The translations under genes were made by a program, and so were the position numbers. A stretch of 64,000 nt of DNA from Cadophora sp. MPI-SDFR-AT-0126 (taxonomy: Eukaryota; Ascomycota; Leotiomycetes; Helotiales; Ploettnerulaceae): NCBI GenBank assembly GCA_020747065.1, contig JAGMVK010000015.1, positions 1,178,001 to 1,242,000 on the forward strand, given 5' to 3'. Below the pieces are notes generated by a model. The model saw only the letters and a list, made by a program, of their open reading frames with translations. It had not been told where the DNA came from and did not search any database. Below, piece after piece: positions 10,184 to 23,690 of the stretch; the stretch's first letter is position 1, and the number at the start of each line of letters is the position of its first letter.

Positions 10184-12145
10184 TTAGACTAATGTCAGGG
10201 TCTCCATATTGACCCCTCGACTTTTGAAGAATTCAATGTTCAGCCTAGGATCGTAAGAGCCCACGTCCTCTTCAGTATCGTTATTCACAACCCTATTTCC
10301 AGTTTCTTCTAATCCCTGGTCTTTTTTACGCCGTCCTGAAGGTAGCGGGATACCCTCCGATCTCGGATCATCAACCTGTAGCTCTCTAGAATCGCAATGT
10401 AAGAACGAAATAAGATATGATCTCGACTTTTCATTGTATTGCCAGACAGGTCGATAACCTTTTGGGAATGGGCTTGAAATCGACTCCCTATATATCGCTC
10501 TATTATAGAATGCTTCACTAACTACTATATATTTATCGGTATCGAGTGGTTGTAGTAACATTAGAGAGTCGCACCCAAGAAGTATAGCCATGATATCTCC
10601 GGCTTAAGTGTCTTGTGGCGCTAGCGCGATTGTTCCATTAGATGATACTACAATGCTGTGGTCAAGTAAGAACGCAGCTACTGCATCTATAATTAGTGTT
10701 TCTGATACTGAGAGAGCTACCGGAGATTCACTGGTATTAGACGTGAGCATTAAAAGCTTCCGTAAAAGTTCTTTAATCTAGCTGGCAGTGACGACTTTAT
10801 TGCTTGTCAATTCCGAGAAGTAATTGTTTACGAAGACGCCTGAAAATAAAGCCTGGTATAGATTATGAAGCTAGTTTTGATTCCATTCCACTTTACTTCG
10901 GAATCGTATCTCGCTTATTATACGGATGAGCTCGCCTCTTACATATTCAGGCCTAATATCGCTGGTGCTATAAAGTCGGCATGACTCGCAGGTAGTAACT
11001 GTACTAATGACCACTCCACTAACTTTCAGTGTTCTTTCATTGGGAAGATTGAAATAACAACTGGAGCTTCTACTCGCATATGCGTGGATAAATGGAATTG
11101 CAGTTCGAGGAACAGAGAAATCAGGGACCCAAGAAGGAAGATCGTTGCTCAGGGCTTTGGAGCTATTGACTTATATCAGAACCTTTAGGTTCCTCTAGCG
11201 CCGAATATAATCTACTATAAAGGAGCAATAAACTTCTGTGATAGACTTCTTGTAATCCGGCTCTATGTGAAGATCTCGCTCTATTGCCATCGATGCGAGA
11301 GCATATATTCTATCCTTTAGGTTAGAGCAGAGAGAATGCTTCGTCTGATCGATAAGAGCGAAGAATGAATTAGATCCCACTAATCTATATAAGTTGAACA
11401 GAAGAAACCTAGTGATTCTTAATATGCTATCGTAGAAAGATTAATCCTAGGATTTATGCAAGTAAAAATATCTAAGAACTTAGATTTCTTACTAAAACAT
11501 TGAATCCGTTCTACATATAACCTCAACGTCTCTAGTACATCGGACTTCTTGCCAGATCCAAAGACGCTTGAACTAATCCCGATTGCAGAGCCTCGCTAAT
11601 GCTATAGTTTACTCGACGTTAAATAGTAGCTTTGTCTTCTAATCCAGCTAGTGCGACTCATCGGTTCGCGGTAGTACTTTCATAGTCCCTTAATTAATCC
11701 TGATTTTCGAAGATAATGTGCGCACGTATTGCACTACTAAGGAGCTGTTATCCAACTCTTTTCCCAGCTAAACTAATACTCTCTATGCCCCTGAGTATAT
11801 ATTAGCCATTCTTTGCACTTGGCGACTCCTTTCTTTCAAATCTTGTTAATTAATACAGGCAGTATTAATCTATAGTATTCGAGGTTTATCCTGAAATCGG
11901 AGATACGGAAGTGCTTCTGCTAGGTTTTGTGTTACTATTAAGGTATAGCTCGCATTAGTGCTAACAGAAACTTCCTGTAAGCCTTCTATAGACCCCTAAG
12001 TATATGAGAGTGCTTCATATTCTAGTAAAGTGCCTTCCTCGAACGGAGTAGTTGTAATTAAGACTCTGATATTAAGCAAAATAGATGCAGGGAGCAATCG
12101 GAGAAGCCTGATCTCAAAAGGGGTTCTGCCGAGAGGCGTGTACTT
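10184..12145 (-). pseudogene. HET-domain (heterokaryon incompatibility) pseudogene
   Basis: Read on the minus strand with stops bridged, this is a full HET protein of the usual 600-700 residue class. In order: RLLRLLPAS near 12100; EALSYT followed by TAG where Trp is expected near 12015; RIL-stop-IN-x-ACIN-stop at about 11845-11880, corresponding to the W-I-D-A-I-C-I-N-Q motif; FKRLWIWQEV near 11560; an open 61-codon piece containing DRIYALASMAIERD (11195-11380); and an open C-terminal 135 codons (10184-10591) with LLGCDSLMLLQP and YIVVSEAFYNRAI. The stops are mainly TAG for TGG and TAA for CAA, as RIP produces, plus a few frameshifts. HET domains act in allorecognition-triggered cell death. 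It is clearly non-functional. Confidence 0.85.
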
Positions 12146-13328
12146 GTATTTTGTTATGTATGTTCGTTGTTTTAGGAACTGTCCGTGAAGAGTCGCATTA
12201 GTATCAACGCATTCGTCGTCTATTATAGAAAAAGAACAACATGCGATGCTACTGGTTTAGTATAGAATTGATTGCGCCTGGAATAAAGAAGAGTTTTAAG
12301 GGATAGTGTCCTAAAATCTTGATTTATGCGTGATGATATAGCTATTATCTGACCGCAGATCTGTGCTGCTAGCCGGACGAATAACTAATGCTTATCCTCC
12401 GTGATCCTCGCCTACTTCTTATTACTTCCTAAAATGCACGTTGTATATACTTGGAGTGTTAGCATTTTGGTACTAGCCGCATACATCAACACTTTCGAAT
12501 CTTGTAGCTGGTATGACTAAGGTGCTCCGCTGATGTAAGCTGTTTTTTTTTTTTTTTTGTAACGGCTTCTGGATAGGTCTGGTACTGTACGAAATAAGCG
12601 AATCCCCTGAACGTTACAAATATAAGAGTTACCAGGTCACCTACAGGTGTACTGGTTATACGGGTACAGCGTATATCTGAGAATTAGTCAACTTTGACTA
12701 TAAATTTCTGCAGCTCTATAGACTTAATCCGACACCTTTATGCAACTGTAATCCTGACACTGAAAGCTAGCGCTAGTCCTTCGCTTGTCGTAAAGTGATA
12801 GACTGCATCTATTTTGAACCTCTAAAGAGTTTCGAGACTTCTTAGGGACTTTTAAAAATAATGCTTATAAACAACTTGGCAGTTTTTAGGAACTATCGCT
12901 ATTGGTCCATGTTCAGTTAACACCATGCATTTTCTAAAACGGAGACCAGGCGAGACATGTATCTCTACAAGTTACTTCAAGGATCCGCAATAGTGCTACT
13001 CGATATAGAAATTGAGAATTAAGACCTTATAGATTGACTTTCAACTAATGAAAGTAACAAATTGTAGATGCCGAATAGCTAGGTAATGACCCCAGGGTTC
13101 GATAGGCTAATACGCATTAATCCCTCATATAATCTCGATATCGTACGTCACAAAAAACGAAATGCTGAGTAAGCAGTAGAAATACTAACTATAAAAATCA
13201 CGCTTAAAGGGGCGATAGTGATTAACTAAGAAGCAGGGGTGAAATTAAGGAGACGAACATCAAATACAAATACTATTCGTGTCCTAATTAGAGAGTAAAA
13301 CTCTTGGAAACATTTCTATAAAAAAGTC
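12146..13328. other. Decayed intergenic DNA
   Basis: Stop-rich on both strands, with a poly-T run at about 12543-12560. I could not attach any fragment to a protein family. Confidence 0.35.
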
Positions 13329-14424
13329 ATGTCTTCCAAACTCCACCCCTTCTTTCTTATAGTATTAGTACTAGTAGCTACCCTTATTGCGCTTGCCGTA
13401 GAGGAGTATCCTCCCTTACTAACCTGGAAATACACTACGCCAGGGGGCTATATCTAGTAAAACACCTAATTTGTTCTTAATTAGGACTCGAAATTTGCTA
13501 GTAGAGCTCCTAGATCAAGATCGGCCGTTAATTACGCTGTAATAGGAGTTTCTACGTCAGGAAGCGCCGTGATAATATACTATTATCTTAAATAAGCAAC
13601 GGCCTTAATAATACAACCTTACGTATTTACCTTTAAAGTACCGATAGTAAATATATTCTTATGAACCTCCTTAATTAGAAGCTATCCATAGATATCGATA
13701 CATCAACTTTACCCTGCAGAGAGAATAGTGCATTTTGTCTTTTAAAGGTAACTACGCATACAAGTAGTAAAAAGGGATACTCTAGCGCAGGTACTAAAAT
13801 ATAGCATTGTAATATATAATACTAGGGTTTCTATTGTAATAAGGTGAGTGTCCTCGAGTCGAACTTTATGGCTATGGTAATAACACCTTATTGGTGTATA
13901 GTAAATACTTGTAACAAGGGCGGTTATGGCTATAACTCTTATGCGAGCGGTCAACGAAATTATTCAGGCCCCAGCAAGGCTGAAGCTGTTCACGGTTCTT
14001 ACTTAATTTGCTGCTAATGGTGGTAAACTGTCTTAGACTATACCTAAGTATATTCAGAATAAGAAACAGATCGTTAACGGGGGGGCTATTTCTACTTGTG
14101 GGGACGAAGGCATAACCGGGGGATGACCGCAATGGGTCAAGCACTCAGACGCGGAAGTCAAGCGAATTTCATTGTAAGCAACGCAATTATATACATTAAT
14201 AATATCGAGAGAAAATAAAATCTGATATCTCTAATACACAGTGGTTCTCGCAATGAGCATCTGAAATGACGCTGCTTAAAACATGGTGTAGTTAGACTCT
14301 GGCAAATGGGCCTTGCGCAGCTGAACAAGGTAGCCCGTCTAATATCCAGTCTCAACGCCTTGATACCCATGTAGTGTTTTCGAACATTCGATGAGGGGAT
14401 ATTAGATCGGCCACTAAATTGTAA
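13329..14424 (+). pseudogene. GH7 cellulase (endoglucanase/cellobiohydrolase family) pseudogene
   Basis: Begins at an ATG with a hydrophobic signal-like sequence (FFLIVLVLVATLIALA), followed by the GH7 N-terminal pattern EEYPPLLTWKYTTPGGYI, then SKFASRAPRSRSAVNY, GVSTSG, a DTSTLPC-like block near 13700, ITPYWC...NTCNKGGYGYNSYASG near 13890-13950, LFTVLT near 14000, ISTCGDEGITGG near 14090, VLAMSI-stop-NDAA...LDSGKWA near 14250-14310 and THVVFSNIR-stop-GDI near 14370-14400, with a terminal TAA at 14422-14424. Many TAG/TAA codons sit where Trp or Gln belong, and there are several frameshifts. The region of the family's catalytic E-x-D-x-x-E motif is not intact. A living enzyme would be a secreted cellulase. 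Very diagnostic despite the decay. Confidence 0.87.
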
Positions 14425-14488
14425 ACCACGAGGGAGATTTTGTTTTCTCCTGTCGTGAGGCAAGACTAATGCAGCATGGCTTGAATTA

Positions 14489-15279
14489 ACGTCTGACCCC
14501 CCTCTTCCGCCTACCCCCGCCTTCCGCCCACCCTTTTACACTAAAAACAGCGATTTTGAGGCATTAATATCTTTATAACTTATTAATGAAAATTTATAAT
14601 TTGTTTATATTTGTACTTACTAGCTCTTCTTAACTGACTTTACAAAGACAAATGTAATTTGGATTATGAATTATTACGTAATATTAAATTTAAGTTTTTA
14701 TATACAAAAAACACCAAAAATCACTTACTAATAACTTTCTTAATAATTTATATACTTTCATAAACCTTAAAATACGTAAATACTGTATGTAAATCCTGAA
14801 GTGTTGAAAATTTTAAAGTATTTGTATTAGCAGTTGTGTTTTAATTAAGTAATTAATTTCTCTTATACAAATTATTTGTATAGTACTTTATATTTTACTT
14901 AATTTTAAAATTATTATTAATAGAATGAGCTTGAAACTCAGGAATCTTAAAACTTCATATAAAACACACTTTAATTATAAGTTTCAAGTTTTTATATTAA
15001 TAATTATGCAAGTTATTAAAAGAATAAGAAAAATCATTTTTACACTAAATTTATATAAGAGAAATTTCTTAGACTTTAAATACTTAGTTTATAATATTAC
15101 GTAATATGAAATAAACATTATTATAAAATATAAAAAATCTTATAAAAAATATTATAAATCTTTAGTTTCAGCTTATTTTATTAACAAATAATAAAAATAT
15201 TAATTGTTAAAAGTAGTGAGTTTTGGTGTAAAATGGTGGGCGGAAGGCGGGGGTAGGCGAAAGGGGGGGGGTCAGACGT
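14489..15279. mobile_element. Non-autonomous TIR element (pogo/Fot1-type TIRs), 791 bp
   Basis: Long GC-rich terminal inverted repeats begin ACGTCTGACC and end GGTCAGACGT. They include a TTCCGCC(C/T)ACC-type block and its complement, and are flanked by TA (14487-14488 and 15280-15281), the target duplication of Tc1/mariner-superfamily elements. The interior is almost pure A+T with no transposase. The TIR motif matches that of the larger element at 58029-59861, so this is a deletion derivative or MITE of that family. Confidence 0.85.
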
Positions 15280-15775
15280 TAGGCCACCACTTGGCTTTTG
15301 AGCTTCACTAAAAGCTGTCTTTGGATGGAACTTATATTAAGATAGTCGCAAAAGCACTCTACTAATATTTGAAGCTGTATATACTTTGGATTCATTTTAC
15401 TCTTTGTCGACAAATCTTTCTAGAAAGTATAGTGATCCCTTGTAATCCCCCCCCCCCCCCCCGGCCCCATGTTACGTATGCCCGTGTAGGCTGGGACTTA
15501 TGTTATCTCAGCTGGTATCTTTCGGACTCTTCGCAGCTTGTTTATTAGCGGTATCGCCTCCGTAATAATGTACGCGCCCGATCTACCGGTTAGTGCCTGA
15601 AGTGACTTAATTGATGAACGAAGGACACGTGTAAATCGTTGTTACTGAAGGATTTGCAAGCCACATCTCTGTAGCTGATCCAACACTAAGGCATGCCTAT
15701 CCCTTGTTATTTTTATTATTTTAGAAGGCCGGCGCGGTAAAGCGCGCGCGTTGTAGCGACCTATAGGATAATTAA
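15280..15775. other. Unmutated island without recognised gene
   Basis: Normal-composition DNA between two A+T blocks, containing a run of 16 C at about 15448-15463. No gene recognised. Confidence 0.35.
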
Positions 15776-18640
15776 GTATTGAAATTGATATATACAGGGT
15801 TTATAGGGATTTTGCTTCTAAGAGATATTCTAATCTTACCGTACATATTAATAAAATAGAAAGCTTTTTAAAAGATACAAATATTATAAATCAATTTATT
15901 TCACTATTAATAGTACTAAACCTCTCTTATAATATCAATCTCTTTTAATCTTTTTCTATTAATTATTAGCCTATTTATTTTAGTAAGCATCGCTGCTTCT
16001 ATTAGTGGCCCCTAGTAAGAATAGTAATTAGAATCTAATAGCCAAGAAACACCTAATCTAATCTAGAGTTATCTTATAACCTTATTTATTTATATTTAGG
16101 TTATACTTCACAATAATATTCCTTTCAGAAATAATAACTTGTCGTGCAGTGGTGCGAGCAGGCTGGGTTAAAGAGACGAGATCTCCTAATCAGGGCAAAA
16201 GTGTGATATGAAAAGATATATTCAAAAAAGCGTTACCTCCTTAAGGGAGGGCCTAAGAGTATATTATATATACATGGTATACTTACTAAGTATACACTAG
16301 ACTAGATGTAACTTCTAATAGAGTGCGTTTAACACACCCCTATAGTAAGCTCGAGTTTAAGAGTCTTACTATTAGATTTATATAAATAAAGATCAAGTTT
16401 GAAGTAGCGAGTACCCTATATATATATATATATACTCCCTAGATAAGCATAACAATTACAAATATATATTTGTAATATATATACCTAGGTTATAAAGGGA
16501 AGTATAAATAAATATATTATAATTAAATAAGTAAATAAAGATTATATAAGTCTAGTATATAATATATCTTTATATTGTGAATATATATATAAAATAATTC
16601 AGTTAGAGAATATAAATAAAAGAATAATAAAGGATTTAATTCCAAAGATTACATAGAGTAATCTAGTTCATAATTATATATAAATTAAGAAGCGTGTAGA
16701 TAAGTAGTTATCGTTGAATTTAAGTGAGGCTCTGCGATTACTAAATGCAGGTAACTGAATTAGGATGAGTATTAATTAGTAGAGGCGAAGTGAATTAGTG
16801 ATTTTTTAGGAAAATATGCTAAAGGTCGAAAGTAAATCAGTAAACAGTGCATAATAACATGCTTTGATTAGCTATATATTAGTAAGTGATTACGTATTTC
16901 TTAGGTAATCGTGTACTTTCTTAGGGTATATTAATCCCAGATTTTTCTATACTTCTGAACTTTTAAGCTTTTAATATACTATGTAGCTTTTTATATTCTG
17001 CATCTTTCCTCTTATTTTTTTTTTTTTTTGAATTCATATAAAAAGATCGCTATAGCTCTAAATTATTCTAAGATACCTTCTAAAACTCCTTCACGATCTT
17101 TTATTAACTATAATTATAAAGTTACTAAACTTACGTATTACATAAGAGAGCAGGTTACTAATTTAAGTAATATAAGTTAGGCTCGTAAAGTAGTTTAAGT
17201 AAGTTTATTTCTTTTTCAAATGCTTATATTTATCTTTAGTTATAATTATTCAAAGCTTATATACTAATATATACTTAGGATAATAATAAAGATAAGAGCA
17301 AGCCTAAGCTTATTACTAGATCTTTATCTTCTTATAATAATACCTCTAATATATAATTTACTAGTAGATCTGATATTAGATTAGTTAATTAGATTTCTAC
17401 TAGCCCCGAGCGTTTTAGTGCAGTACTATTCAATTAGAATAAGTCTTTTACCTAAAATAAGTCTTCTAGCTAGAATAAGTAGTCTAGTAAAAACAAGTAC
17501 TCTAATAATAATAATAATAATCCTTTTATCTAGAATAATAATAGTGATTTTACTAATTTTTCTAGTTTTAATAATAGTAATACTATTACCCTTCCTACTT
17601 ATACGCGCTCTTTACTATTACTTCCTAAGTATATATTTAATTATCTTTAAGTCTAAGAAGATCTATTTCTTATACTTAAGTATAAGGCTAGAAAGAAGCG
17701 CACTACTATTACACTAAAAATCTCTTATAATACTAATCTTATTTTCTTTAAGCTCGCTGAATTAATTCCTAAGATTATTACTAAGTGTACGAAATCTCTA
17801 GTTAAAAGATAATAAGGTAAGTTCATACTTATTCTTTTTATACTTAATATAATTACTTATTTTAATATATACTAATAATATAAGTAGAAAAGAAGTTTAC
17901 TAATCTATACTTGAAATACGTGCGATTTATTATATTTAGAAAAAGAGATCGCGATTATTACTATACTAATATTACTACTACTAGTAGCTATTATTATAAT
18001 TGCGCTTTTAGCTATACTTACTCTCTTACTTTACCTTATATCTTATCTCTAGCTCGTTGTTTAATTAATATACTTAATTAAAACACGTCTTTTTCTATAA
18101 ATTCTTTATTTTATTTCCACGATTATACTACTAATTCTTAAGTAAGAAATTAAGAAATATTACATAGCGCTTCGCGTTATATTAGATAATTTAAAGCTTT
18201 CAGATAAGAGTAATAATAATAATATATTTATAAAGAAGCCTATATAAGTAATAAAGAAGCTACTAAAACACCAAGATAATAATAAAAATAATAAAAATAG
18301 ATTAAGTGAACTAAAGCGTAAGAAACTTATATAAGCTTTTATAGATATTATAAGATTAATAATAAGCTAGTAAGTAAGATTTAGTAAGATCGTAAGATAG
18401 TTTATAGAATTTTCGAAGGATTTACCTAGATCTTTACGCTAATTTATGGGATTTTATTAGGCTTTACACTAGATCTTTACGTTAATTTAGGGAATTCTTA
18501 CTAAGCTTTACTAGATTTCAACTAAGCTTTACTAGGTTTCCTTAGATCTTTAGGGTATTCACTAGAATAATCTCTTTTATTTGAAGTATAAATGAAAAGT
18601 TTATATACTCCTTTTTTAAATATAATTTTTAAATAAGTAT
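15776..18640. other. RIP-mutated A+T-rich region, unidentified
   Basis: Extreme TA-dinucleotide richness with a short less-mutated segment at about 16140-16240. On the plus strand at 17290-17815 and 18120-18570, if TAA/TAG are read as former Gln, long frames appear; the first is Asn/Ser/Gln-rich and ends at a GTAAGT. In such DNA this is weak evidence, so I leave the region unassigned. Confidence 0.3.
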
Positions 18641-18649
18641 AATTAAAGT

Positions 18650-21600
18650 TCTTTTACTTTAGATTTATAATCCTTAAAATTTAAAAGAGCTCTAAAGTAC
18701 TCGAATTTCTAGTAAAATAGATTCTTCGTAAGCTCGTTAGTAGATATATTAGCTATTAAAATATATATAACCTTAAATAATTCTTAAGTATACTCTTACT
18801 TTAACTATATATTTTAAATATCTATATAGTAAAGCTTTATTAAGCTTCTCTTGTTTTTACTTATAATAAGTCTAATTATCTACTAATTATTATAGAAGAT
18901 CTTCTAAATATTACTAATATCTAACACTAGATCTTGAAAAAATCTTTATAAAGCTATAACTTCTTTACTTATATACTTTAATAATAGAGTTTCGGCTTCA
19001 GTAATTGAAGTTATTATTATAGCCTATAGTCTTACTTTCTAGATCACTAGACTACTAAATATCATAATTATATATCCTTAGAATAATTATCTTAATTTAG
19101 TATTATTAATAAAAGATGTATTAAACGTGTATACTAAGGATCTTCTATACTTTCTATTATACATAATACCTAAAACGCGCGTTCTATATAAGTAATAGAC
19201 TAGCTAATGTATAGTAGTGAAGTACTTAACACTTAAATTTATTACAAATCTCGAGAGTACTATAATAGCGAATACTATATTTAGTCTCGTAATAATCGTA
19301 GTATATAATACTAAGCCTATACGCTCCTAGTACGCCTTAATTTACTTCTTAATAACTTATCTTTAATTCTTTTAAAGATTAATAAGTAGAAGCGGTATGC
19401 TTGGGTACTTTTCGTCTATTAACTTAAACTTAGACGCGATCTTTTTGATATATTAATTATAAATAAGGGAAATAGTCTTAAGCTTTCTATTACGAACTAC
19501 CTTAATACCTAAGAACTACTAAATATCTCTAAGATCGTGTATATTATATACTTCCTTTAGTTATTTAATAATCTTTTCTTCAAGCTTTTAATTATCTTAA
19601 TAATAGAGCACTTGAATATTGTCTATATAAAAGAGGACTAGTATTTTATACTCTGCGTTTATAAATATATAGGGCTCCTCTAAGTATGGAGAGAGTCCTA
19701 AGTTCGTCAAGGTTTTACTCATATACTTATATTATAAGTATAGAGAATCTCTTATTCTGTAGAGTGCTTGATCTACCCGTAGTATAAACCTAGGCTTTTA
19801 GAATCCAGGGGAAAAATAGTAATATATAGTTTTACTATTTATATCTCTAAGTGTATTAATAAATATATTAATTACATTAAAATACTTAATCTCTAGATTA
19901 AACTTTACTATAAGCGCTATAGTAATATAGAATGACTTTAAGAAGAGAGTGCTTACGTAAGTTGAGATAATTATGCTTTTACTTTAGAGATCACTATGTA
20001 TAATAATATATAATCGATATCTGCTAATATATCTATTCTTATTTGCTTTATACTTGAAAACCTATATTAGAGGAACTAGCGAGCTCATAAGTTCTAAGTT
20101 AAATGCTTTTAGTATCCAGTATCCCTGTTTTTTTATATTACTTGTTTCTAGATACGTATTCTCTACGAACTACTGCTTTATTAGGTAATTCTTAAGATTA
20201 CTCTATCTCTTAAGTTTTAGTAGTAGATCTTAAACCTTAATTTTAGAAAGTAGGATCTTCTTACTTAGTATTAGACAACTTCCTTAAATAGCTACTATAA
20301 TAACTGTATATACTATCTAAGTAAACCTCTGTAGTTCCTCCTGCTCCTTTACTATTATATACTAATTAGGTATAAATATAGTGAGCAGTTAATTTACTTT
20401 ATTTACTAGACTTTTATATACTTTTTTAAAGGGATTACTCCCGAGCTTTAAGTTACTACTAATATCTAGCTAATTCTTTTACGCTTTCTAAAGTAAAGTA
20501 GTAAGCGTTATAAATACTTTACTACGTTTATCTCTTTTACGCCCTCTTCTACTTGCTCGCTTACTTCTAGCGCTTTTAGCTTTAGTATTTAAGTTAAGTA
20601 GTTCACTTAGTAGATCACCTGTTAAGTTTAACGTCTATAAGCGTGTTATTACTTTTATTACTCTAAGTACATCTATTATTCTAATATCTTAACACTCACT
20701 TAGAGCTTTTAATAGTACTAGTACTAATCCTAGTCCTGCAATTACTATTAAAGAAGACCTAATTAGAATTCGAACCTCGATTATTAAAGAATAAGGTAGA
20801 CTTTATACTTAATCTTATTATATGCTTATTACTAAATCTGGGACTTACTTACGTTTCCTTTGGTCTGCTCTTATTAAATCCTGCGCTATACTTGACGTAA
20901 GTTCTGGATTTAATACGCTCCGTGATAATTACTTACTACCCTAGCTAAGTGTACTTTCTAGTTTAGGCGTAACTCCTAGAGTTAAAAGTCTAATTATAGT
21001 GCTTGAATTTCTGGTATAATCTTTCACCCTCGAGTTCTGACTCTCGTTAGCAATAATTTTAGGTCGAGCTTCTTGCATTTACTCTTTCCTTGGATTAAGT
21101 GGAATTTCTTTATCTAAAGTAATTACACGCTTATTTAGTATATCCTCCGAAACGCCCTCTATAAGGCTAGAGATATATCCCATTACTTCTTTATCCTATA
21201 AAAGCTTTATAAGAGATTAAGCTTCTTTTATAGAGATCTTTGCCTCCTCTTCTTTAGAAACGTAAAAGCTCTCTTTATTAAAGTAAATGTTTCACGTAAT
21301 AATAATTTGATTAAGTCGTAGTACCCAGATCTTATAAATATTAGAAGCACGAAAACCTATAAAATACTCAATATACGCACGGGGTTTAACTTTAAACGCT
21401 CTCTTTTCTTATCTAAGTACTCGTTCTATTATTAATAAGTATACCTTATATCTAAAGACATAGATCTTATTCTAGTTAAGTTTGAAATCTATTATTAGTT
21501 TTATAATAATCACAGGATTATACTATTAAAAGTAGTTACAGAATTATTAATTATTTATTTTAAGTAGTAATTTCTAATTTTACGTACGATTTAAGTATTT

Positions 21601-22600
21601 ATTATATAAATAAATACCTACTAACGTATATTCAAGTCCAAGTTTCTTAGGAAGATTTACAGATAACTGCATTTTAATACTCCTTATAATTACTTCCTAA
21701 CTAGCTCGTTCTACTACACTATTCGATTTATAAATTATAATTAGCGAGATCTCGAGCTCAATACTAAGCTTATCTACTTATATCTTATATCTTATAAATC
21801 CCTAAATAGTAATAACTGCCTTTTCTTAATTATACTTGAATTTGCAAATCGAAAGTCCAAACTAAGTCCGCACTTAATATTTAAAGCTCTTGATACAATT
21901 AAATATCTCGTTATATGTTTTTAATTAGAGTATATAGCTAATAAGTAATCCGCTATACTCGCATTTAAGTATAAGGAGCTAGGAGTAGTTTCTAAAGTAA
22001 ACTAGGAAATCGAACAGATTTTAACTAATCCTTTAGAATAGCCTTATTAATTATTACTTATTTAAACAGCGAGATATAACTTATAAGGTATACGCTAGCG
22101 CATATTACTTACACTTCAAATATCTAATAATATTAAAGAATCTTATATCCCTAAAAGCTCCTACTAACTTTTAAAGAGTATTTGAATCTAAGTACTTAGT
22201 TTGTAGATACTATAACCTTTCTGTACCTAAGCGAGTTATACTATAATCACGTAATGGATAGAAAGCATATAGCCTTTAGTGACTAGTATTAGAAAATTCA
22301 ATAATACCTACTTTATTATATAGGATCTTACTTAAGTTTAACAAATAGTTTAAATACTTATTATATTTAAAGAATATAAGATTAAACTCGTAAATAAGCT
22401 TTTAAATAACTAAGTGATCACCTATAGACTAAGTGTTATTACGCTAGCACAGTGTATAATCTATTCTATAGTACTATAATCTAATATTCTATAGGCGAGC
22501 TTCCAAGATAATATTTACATAAAAACCTTTAATAATAGCTACCTTAGTAAGCGTAAGATTAAAGATCTTTCTATCTAGACCTTAAAGAACATCTTTTAGA
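18650..22600 (-). mobile_element. Ty1/Copia retrotransposon relic (RIP-mutated)
   Basis: On the minus strand, bridging stops, the 3' end of a Copia polyprotein is readable. Around 19560-19660 there is a YIDNIQVLY-like block matching the RT Y-V-D-D active-site region, followed by EEKIIK-stop-LKEVYNIHDLRDI. At 18960-19015 there is ITSITEAETLLLKYISKEVIAL, matching the RNase H region. Then comes IKLYYIDI near 18835, matching the family's T-K-L-R-H-V-D-I. Nearly every Trp and Gln codon is a stop. I could not define LTRs or the exact 5' limit, so the ends given are approximate. Confidence 0.72.
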
Positions 22601-23690
22601 ATACGCGTTCCATATCTAATAATTAGTAACTAAGAGCTTTTACATTTAACAGTATCTTATAGACCTACCTTAATAAATATACTAAGCTCTAATAAGAATA
22701 TGTTATTAATAAGGTTCGTAGCTCTATAATTATTAAGTAGTGTACTTATAGATAGAGGGTAATATTTATATAATCCCTAAGTAGAGTAGATTCTGAATTA
22801 GAAAGCTTTATTTAAGCTTAGAAGTATTACAACGAAATTACTAGAAGACATCTTACCCTTATTTATTAGGTTTTCAGGGAATACTCCTTTTAATTTTCCC
22901 TAAGCTTTATTAGATTTCTATCTCTTAAGAGCGCTTTCTATATTTAGTAATAATATGAAGAGAAGAACCCCAATCCCCCATATAATAAGAGGGTAGTAAA
23001 TGCAAGGTACATAAGGTGTAAGGTTCAAGAAATAATAGATAGACGAAATTAAAAGATATTATATATCTAAAGAGTACGAATTATCAATTAGAGAGAGAAG
23101 TATAAATCCTATTAGAAGGAAAAGTACTATTATTAATAATAAGGTCTCTCGGAAAAGGTCTTAACTTAAGTATAATACGGAGTATATAAGTTAAGTAATA
23201 GAAGTTTATTAAGACTAATTCCTACTATATATATCCCCTTCTTCAAAAACTTGTCCCTAAGTATTACAGTAAACGAATATAGTAAAGCTAGGCTATTTTC
23301 AAAAACATTAAATCTCTAGAAGTAAAAGTAGAGGTCTATAGTGCAGAAGTAATATTAAAGTTATATAAAGCTTAAATTATTGTTAGTCTTAGTAAAATCG
23401 CAAATAAAGGTTCACTTAGCTTACCTTTATAAGGTTATTCTTTATTATAATACCTCTATCTTCTTCCTTAACCTTTATAACTATAATACCTTTATTACCT
23501 CTTTCCTTCTCTTTACTTAATAAGCTCTATAACCCTTTTTAAAGCTATATAGGAAGCTTTTTTGTTCTTTCTTACTACTATATATATTCCCCTAGCGATA
23601 AAGACTAAATTATAGCTACTGTAAAGACCTGGGATAACGCAAAACTAAGTAGGTCACTAAACCTAGGAATAAAACATAAGAAGCTACTTA
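22601..23690. other. RIP-mutated region, unidentified
   Basis: A+T-rich DNA between the Copia coding relic and the next block. It may hold the Copia gag or 5' LTR, but I could not recognise either. Confidence 0.3.

Noticed and set aside
15448..15463. C homopolymer (and a similar one at 63300)
   Set aside because: Simple homopolymers; possible length errors, but no evidence of function or of an assembly join.
17418..17717. 99-codon Ile/Leu-rich frame
   Set aside because: Low-complexity product of A+T-rich RIP DNA; hydrophobicity is a codon artefact.
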